A stretch of 64,000 nucleotides of DNA from Anagrus nilaparvatae (taxonomy: Eukaryota > Arthropoda > Insecta > Hymenoptera > Mymaridae), in NCBI GenBank assembly GCA_022575985.1, contig JAKSXM010000014.1, positions 4,092,001 to 4,156,000 of the forward strand, given 5' to 3'. The translations under genes and the position numbers were made by a program. The first letter of the stretch is position 1; every line of letters begins with the position of its first letter. Below the pieces are notes generated by a model, which saw only the letters and a program-made list of their open reading frames with translations, made no database searches and was not told where the DNA came from. Positions 55,508 to 64,000 of this stretch are shown one piece after another.

Positions 55508-56095
55508 GGTCTTAAGAGCGTTAGGATTTTGCCTATCGGCATACTTGTCTCACTCATGTAAAAAAATACAGATAGCAACTTTAAATAAATAAAAAAATTT
55601 TTTCAATAATACTTAATTATTAGTATTCAAAGCTTAAAAATAAATTTTATTAACTTAATTTTGGCATTAAATAAATTATTTATTATTTAAATAATATTAT
55701 TTAATTATTTATAAAGAAAATAAATAAATAAAAAAATATAATAAATGACTCTACCTCAATAGCAGAATAGACGTTTACTTTTTATACATTTTTTTAAGTA
55801 AAACCATAAAAAATGACGGTCGATTGTAAATTTTAAGGTCTCTTTTTATTTATTAGGACTTTATTTATCAACTCATAAAAAAAATATCTAAGTTTTGTAT
55901 TTTAAATGCTTTTTTTTCATTTTTTAAAATTCCCCATAAGAGCCTGTGCTAATTTATTTTTTATTTATTTATTTTCTCAAAAACTATTCGATCAATTATA
56001 AAAAAAAAAATACGTGTAAAATTAAATTATATTTACTTTACTTTCTCCCAGTTTTAGCTTTTTTTTTGCATTTTAATTCTACCGCTCTTAAGACC
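55508..56095. mobile_element. TTAA-type inverted-repeat element (family D), right copy
   Basis: Starts GGTCTTAAGAGCG and ends CGCTCTTAAGACC, with TTAA on both sides (55504-55507 and 56096-56099). It is the reverse-oriented relative of 51387-51943. At 588 bp it has no transposase. The perfect TTAA duplication fits piggyBac-type integration. Confidence 0.72.
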
Positions 56096-56144
56096 TTAAG
56101 CATGGAAAAATAAAAATTTTTTAAAATTTAATTTTACAGAAAAC

Positions 56145-56325
56145 GTTATATTGATTGTTTGTATGTAATCTTGTAATTTCAAATATTTTTATGGAATGAT
56201 AGCATTGAAATATTAGTATTGATTTTAGCAGAATATATCCCACTTACGTGTTTTTGAATATTGTCCTGTTTTATAGAAATGTTGTAATTTCAAATGTTTT
56301 TATGCAATGATAGCATTGAAATGTA
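56145..56325 (+). repeat. 112-bp satellite (S2), left part
   Basis: About one and a half units contain TTGTAATTTCAAATATTTTTATG, shown here only in part, 'gcattgaaatattagtattga' and 'atcccacttacgtgttttt'. The same unit recurs at 59800-60060 and 63886-64000. Confidence 0.7.
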
Positions 56326-56480
56326 TAGTATGCTTTATTTGTCCACTACAAAATTTTGTATACATGATAGTAACAATTATAAATAATTTGAATCAGTAAC
56401 AATAAATTCATTAGAAATTATACAACAATTTTAAATATATTTACAAAATGGTAAATAAAAATATTGATAAAATGGAAGTA

Positions 56481-57499
56481 CACACTAAACCAAAAAGATT
56501 GTTTTTAATACTACTTTTTATTAAATTTTGTATTTAATATTTTAAAAATATTAAATTTAAAAATAAATCTTTTCAAACTATTTAATTTCATTTTCAATCT
56601 TATTGTTTTTGTTTTTTCAGGAAAAAGATTTTTTTTCGAAAAAAATATTTTTAAATAAGGTTATGAGTATATATTTTTTATTTTTATAACTCAAGTTTGT
56701 TTATCGAATTGGTTCGGTTATCAAAATATGCTTAATTCTTTTTTAGTTTAATGTTATTAATAATTAAAAATAATTGAATGAATTTTATTTTAAATAAGCG
56801 TAAGGTATGATATTTAATACTTTTTTCAATTTATTATCAAATATGCAAACTCCGAAGAAGTTATTTTGAAGTTTAGGTAAATATCTTGAAAGTCAAGGAT
56901 TTTCAAAAGCAATTATTGACATTTTTGAAAGCTATATTGTATATTTTTTATTTTAATAACACATTTATATTGCATTTATTCTTTACAACTTTCGTCTTCA
57001 AACAATTTCTTAACGTAGCTTATCATCTAAAATTAAAATCTTTAACAAGTTTTAATTCAACTTAATCCAGGTTTTTAAGGCACAAAGGAAAGCACATAAA
57101 GCTAAATTATCATGAATTAGTTTAAAAATATATAAATCATTTAATTAAACTTGAAAAAATATAAATTATCACTTTACGCCTATTTATTTAAACAAAAGTA
57201 ATTAAATTATTTTTAATCATTAATAACCTTAAATTAAAAAAGAATTAAGCATATTTTGATAACCGAACCAATTCGATAAACAAACTTGAGTTATAAAAAT
57301 AAAAAATATATACTCATAACCTCATTTCAAAATATTTTTTTCGAAAAAAAATCTTTTTCCTGAAATAACAAAAACAATAAGATTGAAAATGAAATTAAAT
57401 AGTTTGAAAAGATTTATTTTTAAATTTAATATTTTTAAAATATTAAATACAAAATTTAATAAAAAGTAGTATTAAAAACAATCTTTTTCGTTTAGTGTG
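56481..57499. mobile_element. TA-flanked inverted-repeat element, 1019 bp
   Basis: Ends CACACTAAAC and GTTTAGTGTG, flanked by TA at 56479-56480 and 57500-57501. Arms of about 265 bp are nearly identical (for example ACCGAACCAATTCGATAAAC on the right arm), around an interior of about 485 bp. A TA target fits Tc1/mariner-type mobilisation. No transposase ORF. Confidence 0.75.
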
Positions 57500-57501
57500 T
57501 A

Positions 57502-59812
57502 AAAATAAAATAATAAATAAAAATGAAATATGATATAATCAGTCTTAACGCAATTTATGTTATAAATGTATATTAAAATATAAATAAAAGCCATTTAATG
57601 GCAAAATGACAATGCAGGTTCGTTGTATAAATATTATAATGATTGAATAATCACAGTCAAAGTAGCAGTAGCAGTCAAGTATCATATGGTTAGAATACTG
57701 AGTCTTCAAATGCATGATTTGAGGATCTTAAGTAACTAAGGAGTGCTGAATTAAAGGAGTTAATTGAGGGAAGGAATCTAATAGAAGTTGGTAGTGAGTT
57801 CCACCCTTTAACACCCTGTATTTGAAAAGAAGAGTCACCATGCCATTTTCCCAATTTTGGGAGAGATAATTCCCTGGTTAGCTGTTCACCTCTGCTGGTC
57901 GATTTAGGTATATGTTTATCAAAGAAATCAAGTAGATATTCAGGTTGACGTAACCTTAAAATTTTATACATATATATAGCTGTAAAATAAAACCTACGAG
58001 AGTTGGTAGTTAGCCAGCCTAGCCTTTCCCTATATGGAGTTATATGGGTGTCTCTACGCACTCCAAAAATATAGCGTAAACATGAGTTGTTTAAACGTTG
58101 GAGTCTGTCTTTTAATTTAACCGAACAATCTAGGTAGACAACACTGCAATAATCCATATGGGGAACGGCCAGGGCTTGTGTTAGTCTAATACGAAGGGCG
58201 TATTAGACTAAGTGGTCGTACTTAGCAGTCGTACAGTGTCTAATAAAGCGTAGTGTATAGAGTACTCTATTTACTTTTTTACAGATAACAGTGATATGCG
58301 ATTCCCACGACAGCCTGTTGTCTAAGATTACTCCAAGACTCTTGATTTCTTTGACAAAAGGGACCATTTTATTGCCTATTAGTACTCCAGGATAATTAAG
58401 TTTATCTAGTTTGTCAACAAAGAAGGTACTACCAAAATAAATTGCCTTTGTCTTATCAGGATTAAGTTTTAAAGAGTTGTTTCGAGCCCAAACGGAAACA
58501 TTTTCCGCTTCTAAGGATAAGGTATTAATTGCTTCAGAAGCATTTTCAGGAGAAACCTGTATATAGATCTGTAGATCATCAGCATATATTAAATGAGAAA
58601 TATTGGGGCTAAGATGAGTTTTAACATCATTTATGTATAAACAGAATAAAAGTGGTCCCATAACTGAGCCTTGTGGAACTCCAAGGTTGACACTAAGTGG
58701 ATCAGAAAGAGAAGATTTTGATGTTACCTGTAAAGTTCTACCTTGAAGATAGGATTTTATCCATAGTAAAGCACTTTTAAAGAAGCCCATAGTCTTTAAC
58801 TTAGCAATAAGTTTGGAGGGAGCTATGGAATCCAATGCTTTACTGAAATCAAATGATAATAACATAGTTATTAATCTTTTATGAATGCCAGATCTAATAT
58901 CATCTGTCAGTTTTAGTAAGGCGGTCTCAGTGCCACTATACTGTCTGAATCCAGTCTGTAGTGCGTCTAGTATTTTATTCTGTTTTAGATATATCGTGAT
59001 CTGGTCATGTGCCAGCTTTTCAAGTACTTTTGCTAAAAAGCATAACAAGGCAACAGGTCTAAAGTCACCAGGTGAAGAGGGAGTGGATGTTTTCTTGATT
59101 GCTTGAAGTAGTAATCTTTTCCAAGTAGAAGGAAAAACTCCATTTTTTAGGGAAGCATTGAATAGTTTTACAAGAAATGGTCCAAGAACTGGTAAAGACT
59201 TAGCAATAACTTTATGAGGAATTCCATCAGATCCTTTGGCCTGAGATGTAAAATGAGAAACTGCTAGAATAACATCATTAAGTGATACCTCTTTAAATTT
59301 GAAACCATCATTGGATGTAAAGTCAATTAATTCAGAAATATCATCTAAATTTTCAGTAGGCGAGAATGAAACACCGGCAAAATAAGTATTGATGTCATTG
59401 GGAGAAAACCCATGCAATTCATTTTTCGGGCTAGGCAAAAGTCCAAGGTTTCTCATTTCACGCCAAATATCCTGGTTATTGTCTAATGTCTCTTCAAGTC
59501 TATTATGAAGAAATGCATTATGTGCTGTTCTCCAGGAAGATTCAATTTCTTCAGTAAGTTTTAAGACTTCACTGGCTAACAAAGGGTTTTTAGATCTCAA
59601 GTAACGCCTTTGTGTAGGTTTTCGCTTGTTTATAAGGAGACTTAGTTCAGGGTTAATCCAAGGATATTTTTTCTTTTTGTTTTTACTTGATTTTATAGTC
59701 CTCATAGGTGCTAGTTTGTCAATAGCTGCTTGCATATTATTATTTAAACAAGTAACAGCCGTGTCTACGTCAAAAGATGTGGTTTCAAAGTCTCTCCCGT
59801 TGAAATATTTGT
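57502..59812 (-). mobile_element. 5'-truncated LINE (jockey/CR1-group)
   Basis: Coding sequence runs from the junction with satellite S2 near 59812 to a stop at 57690, then a 3'UTR of about 190 bp to the edge of the TA-flanked element. The endonuclease is absent. No poly(A) tail; the end is A/T microsatellite-like. Clade placement is tentative. Confidence 0.75.
57690..59812 (-). pseudogene. LINE ORF2: reverse transcriptase and C-terminal region
   Basis: The frame is open from about 59812, before the first ATG at 59735. RT blocks: NDVILAVSHFTSQAKGSDG, DFRPVALLCFLAKVLEKL, TGFRQYSGTETALLKL, LLSFDFSKALDSI (block A, with the usual AFD changed to ALD), GVPQGSVMGPLLFCLYIND and the catalytic LIYADDLQIYI. 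Then come LNPDKTKAIYFG and SLGVILDNRLSWESH. A single in-frame TAA (58203-58205) interrupts it, and the same frame continues with MDYCSVVYLD, YIFGVRRDTHITPY and GWNSLPTSIR to the natural stop. Apart from that stop the frame is intact. Confidence 0.87.
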
Positions 59813-60060
59813 ATTGAATTTAGCAAATATACCCCATTATAAATTTTTTTAGAATAGTGTCCTATTTTATAGAAAAGTTGTAATTTCAATTGTTATTATG
59901 CAATAATAATATTGACATATTAGTATTGAATTTAGCTAAATATACCCCACTTAAATGTTTTCGAATATTGTTCTGTTTTATAGAAATCTTGTAATTTCAA
60001 ATATTTTTATGCAAAGATTGTATTGAAATATTAGTATTGAATTTAGCAGAAACTATACTT
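59800..60060 (+). repeat. 112-bp satellite (S2), middle part
   Basis: TATTGAATTTAGC begins at 59812, 59924 and 60035, giving periods of 112 and 111 bp. Units contain 'atataccccactta' and 'ttgtaatttcaa'. The LINE junction falls in the first unit. Confidence 0.75.
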
Positions 60061-60111
60061 TAGTTAACCTACTGGGGATACCACTTTAAAAAAATGCACT
60101 AGTTGTTTACC

Positions 60112-61530
60112 TCCACTCTACTGTAAAAAGGGATGTGAGATCTCACATGAGATATCATATGAGATAACATATGAGTAATCACATGAGATCTCGCATGAGT
60201 TTTTTAACTCGGATCTCATATGAGATCTCATATAAGATCTCATGTACATAAAATAAAAAAAAAATTTTTTTTTTTTGTTGCTATTATTAAAAAAGCACAT
60301 TTGAGAAACTTTTTACCTAGTACGCACCGCCAGATTGTTAAAGAAAAAAACATTGAAATTCTAGAAAAAAGTTATTTTTTTTATTTACTTCAAAACTAAA
60401 CTTAATTACTTATTTGGCAAAGTTAGTCCTACTGTCCTCCCTATCAAAAATATCCATATGGTTTTTCATATGGAAAACCATATGAATTTTCATATGAATC
60501 TCCATATGAATATTACACAAGAGAAGCATATGGTAAATCTTAATTGGGTATAAATTGGGCATTTTTAACAAACATAATGTTTTTAAAGTTTTAAGAATAA
60601 AATTTAATTTAAAATCGACTCTAGTGTTCAAAATATAAATAATGAATGAAAAGTGGTGCAAAAAATAAGTTTTTGCTTAATTATGAACTTTGTAGGCTAA
60701 CCTAATAAAAATAAAAGTTGAGTACCTTAATTTTAATGAAAGTAGCATTTTGATATTGAATACCAAGAATTAGCTCTATAACAGAATCAGTAGTGCGTTG
60801 TTTCCTACATTCATTTAAATTAATTCTGGAAATCTGAAAAAAATAAAGGCACAAAGAATCGGATTTTTTCAATAACAATATATTTAAAAAAATATTTTAT
60901 ACTCTGAATACTTATCTAAAAGGCAATAAGTAGCATTCTTTCAAGTTCATAATTAAGCAAAAACTTATTTTTTGCAGCACTTTTCATTCATTATTTATAT
61001 TTTGAACACTAGAGTCGATTTTAAATTAAATTTTATTCTTAAAACTTTAAAAAAATTATGTTTGTTAAAAATGCCCAATCTATACCCAATTAAGATTTAC
61101 CATATGCTTCTTTTGTGTAATATTCATATGGAGATTCATATGAAAATGCATATGGTTTTCCATATGAAAAACCATATGGATATTTTTGATAGGGAGGACA
61201 GTAGGACTAACTTTGCCAAATAAGTAATTAAGTTTAGTTTTGAAGTAAATAAAAAAAATAACTTTTTTCTAGAATTTCAATGTTTTTTTCTTTAACAATC
61301 TGGCAGTGCGTACTAGGTAAAAAGTTTCTCAAATGTGCTTTTTTAACAATAGCAATAAAAAAAAAAAAAAAAAAATTTTTTTTCATTTTATGTACATGAG
61401 ATCTCATATTCGATCTCATACGAGATCCGAGTTGAAAAACTCATGCGAAATCTCATGTGATTTCTCATATGTTATCTCATATGATATCTCATGTGAGATC
61501 TCAGATCCCTTTTTACAGTAGAGCAGGGTT
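60112..61530. mobile_element. Foldback element rich in CATATG palindromes (family E)
   Basis: The ends are CTCTACTGTAAAAAGGGAT and its inverse. Arms of about 550-600 bp mirror each other around a centre near 60820. Two clusters of overlapping palindromes lie in each arm: ATCTCATATGAGAT-type sites near the ends (60130-60240 and 61395-61505) and CCATATGG or CATATGAA sites further in (60450-60535 and 61100-61190). No ORF of substance; the arms' 83-codon frames are mirror copies. No target duplication was found. Confidence 0.72.
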
Positions 61531-61602
61531 TTGTGGAAATAACAACATAATGGTTATTATTACCTCTTGGCATTCTGATTTATTGTAAATTATATTATAA
61601 TA

Positions 61603-63889
61603 TATGGGTCAATATTTGTGAAGTGTATACAGTTTGGATTTTCAAGTCTCATAATGTACTCCAAAGTATGTTTGGTCGAAAGCATATATAAAAATAATAA
61701 TTTTCCCCAATTTTTAGCATTTAAGATCCAATCCTCTATTTTTTACAGCGATTTTTGTTTTATTCAATTTTTTGAAATTTTTAATTTTTGAGAAATTTAT
61801 GTTCATTAATTTTTCTCGCAAACGCGCACTTTACAATAAAATTTTTTTTCCTTATATTGTCCGATAAGAAATTTCCCGTAAAATTCGATTCTGGGGTCCA
61901 AATTTTTTTTCGAACTGCGCATGCGCGAGAAAATCAACTTTCTTGCTTTGCCTTTTCTAGCTGATATGCCTCAGCTGCAGACAGCTCAATTTTCATCCTG
62001 ATGTTCTCAAATTGTATGTTTTTTCATATACTTTCAGCATATGGAATCATTTTTTTGGGTAAATTTATTTTAAAAGCACTAAAATAGAAAAATAGCGATT
62101 TTCAAAAAATCATTTTTCATAAATTTTGAATTTCCCGCCAAGTCACGTGACCAAATGAAAATCTGACTGAAAATTCAGATTCAGCGGAAAATTTTACATA
62201 AGGATAACAATTTTCGTCTTATTTCATTAAATGGTTTCTAAGTTATCCCATTTTTAAGATAAAGATTAAAATTGACTTTTTTTAAAAAACCCTAAAAATG
62301 GGACTCTGACTTTAATTATCATATCTGCTAAACAAATAATTATAAAAAGACGAGTAAAAATTTTTTGGAAACTAAGGGCTTTTAAAAAATTTTTGAGGCC
62401 TATAGAACTCGTTTCTTTTAAAAATTAGAATTTCGGCAGCAATTTTAAAATTGGTCATTTTGGGGTAAGAATAGGCATTTGGTTTATTGACTATCGGCAT
62501 GAGAGATTTAGCGACAAATAATTGCAGTGTACGGTAACAGAATGGTGACACTTATACCAAAAAAATGAGACCAATTGGAAGTATTTTGGTTAACTGGCAA
62601 GTTTGCAGATTTGTATTAAAGATTACGAAAAAATCCTATTTGATAACATTGTGGTATTTTGTAGTTATTTAGTATTTTGCTATTTCTTTTATTTCTATAG
62701 CGTTACGGAAAAATCCAAAACTTTTCCAAAAAGGGGGTCTTTTGTAAAATTTCTCGAGGAATCCGAAAATTTCGTCAAAATTTTCATTAGGTGACTAGAA
62801 AATTCGGAAAATTAAAAATAAGATAGAATAGCTACAGAATACGACAATGTTATAAAATAGGATTTTTTTCATAATCTTTAATACAAAGCTGCGAACTTGC
62901 CACTTAACCAAAATACTTCTAATTGGTCACATTTTTTTGGTATAAGTGTCACCTTTCAGTTACCGTACACTGCAATTATTTGTCGCTAAATCTCTCATGC
63001 CGATAGTCAATAAACCAAATGCCTATTCTTACCCCAAAATGACCAATTTTGAAATTGCTACCAAAATTCTAATTTTTAAATGAAACGAGTTCTATAGGCC
63101 TCAAAAATTTTTTAAAAGCCCTTAGTTTCCAAAAAATTTTTACTCGTCTTTTTATAATTATTTGTTTAGCAGATATGATAATTAAAGTCAGAGTCCCATT
63201 TTTAGGGTATTTTAAAAAAAGTCAATTTTAATCTTTATCTTAAAAATGGGATATCTTAGAAACTATTTAATGAAATAAGACGAAAATTGGTATCCTTATG
63301 TAAAATTTTTCGCTGAATCCGAATTTTCAGTCAGATTTTCATTTGGTCACGTGACTTGGCGGGAAATTCTAAATTTGTGAAAAATGATTTTTTTAAAAAT
63401 CGCTATTTTTCAATTTTAGTGCTTTTAAAATAAATTTACCAAAAAAATGATTCCATATGCTGAAAGTATATAAAAAAACATACAATTTGAGACCATCAGG
63501 ATGAAAATTGAGCTGTCTGCAGCTGAGGCATATTAACTAGAAAAGGCAAAGCAAGAAAGTTGATTTTCTCGCGCATTCGCAGTTCGAAAAAAAATTTGGA
63601 CCCCAGAATCGAATTCTACGGGAAATTTCCTATGGGAAAAAAAATTTTATTGTAAAGTGCGCCTTTGCGAGAAAAATTAATGAACATAAATTTCTCAAAA
63701 ATTAAAAATTTCAAAAAATTGAAAAAAACAAAAATCGCTGTAAAAAATAGAGGATTGGATCTAAAATGCTAAAAATTGGGGAAAATTATTATTTTTATAT
63801 ATGCTTTCGACCAAACATACTTTGGAGTACATTTTGAGACCCGACCATGCAAAGTCATATACAGTTCACAAATATTAACCCATATAGAA
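61603..63889. repeat. 2.3-kb palindrome
   Basis: Arms of about 1.1 kb are reverse complements: TATGGGTCAATATTTGTGAA on the left and its near inverse ending at 63889; GAGGATTGGATCTAAAATGC near 63750 against its inverse near 61725; TTTGGTCACGTGACTTGGCG near 63342 against its inverse near 62140. The centre lies near 62745. Small differences between arms show it is not an assembly mirror. No ORF. The outermost TATA-rich bases make the duplication ambiguous. Confidence 0.8.
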
Positions 63890-64000
63890 TTGAAATTTTT
63901 TATATAAATGTTGTAATTATAAATATTTTATTATCATGGCGTTGATAGAATTGAAATATTATTATTGACTTTATTTGAATATAACCCATTTAAATGTTTT
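63886..64000 (+). repeat. 112-bp satellite (S2), right part, runs off the window
   Basis: After the palindrome the satellite text resumes: 'tgttgtaattataaatatttt', 'gaattgaaatattattattga' and 'aacccatttaaatgtttt'. This shows the palindrome sits inside the same array. Confidence 0.65.

Noticed and set aside
60410..61223. Two similar 83-codon frames on opposite strands
   Set aside because: They are mirror copies caused by the inverted arms of the foldback, not two genes.

Overview
This window is AT-rich, repeat-dense eukaryotic DNA with no intact host gene. The elements present suggest an arthropod, most likely an insect: copia, gypsy, R1-type and CR1/jockey-type retrotransposons, a primer-binding site matching the 3' end of insect initiator tRNA-Met, Helitron remnants, and many palindromic DNA transposons. 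The species cannot be named from the sequence. The only host-gene traces are a broken GCN2-like (eIF2-alpha kinase) N-lobe fragment at the left edge and a possible coiled-coil exon remnant near 15.1-15.4 kb.

Layout. 0-9.5 kb: kinase pseudogene, AT-rich DNA, a foldback element with tandem subrepeats (2934-4034), a TTAA-flanked non-autonomous element (4457-5926) and a hairpin element (8444-8847). 9.5-25.9 kb: a tRNA-headed SINE with a 15-bp target duplication, two copies of a large foldback family built from a 128-bp tandem repeat, free arrays of that repeat, a 486-bp Transib-like element nested in each foldback copy, a 2.7-kb inverted-repeat element, a near-perfect 0.45-kb hairpin, and a 5'-truncated R1-type LINE. 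25.9-36.4 kb: one copia-type LTR element inserted in the 128-bp repeat, with a 5-bp target duplication and LTRs differing at 1 of 319 positions. It carries a hairpin element between gag and pol and a 4.7-kb CR1-like LINE before its 3' LTR. 36.9-41.2 kb: GC-richer R1-type LINE with 5'UTR, ORF1 and endonuclease but no reverse transcriptase. 41.2-48.3 kb (minus strand): decayed gypsy element with gag, RNase H, integrase and an extra zinc-knuckle ORF. It has lost its RT and is interrupted by a 5S-rRNA-derived SINE, a foldback arm and a 704-bp Transib-like element. 48.3-56.1 kb: Helitron remnant bracketed by two oppositely oriented TTAA-flanked elements. 56.1-64 kb: a 112-bp satellite split by a TA-flanked element, a minus-strand LINE, a foldback rich in CATATG palindromes, and a 2.3-kb palindrome.

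Nothing here works as a host operon or pathway. The content is a stratigraphy of insertions. The best leads are the Transib-like family, whose ends read as CACAGTG, an 11-bp spacer and an A-rich nonamer next to CGACG or CGCCA target duplications; the 5S-derived SINE; the tandem-repeat foldback family; and the copia composite whose nearly identical LTRs contrast with its heavily mutated interior. All ORFs longer than about 200 codons belong to retroelements, and most carry frameshifts or stops.
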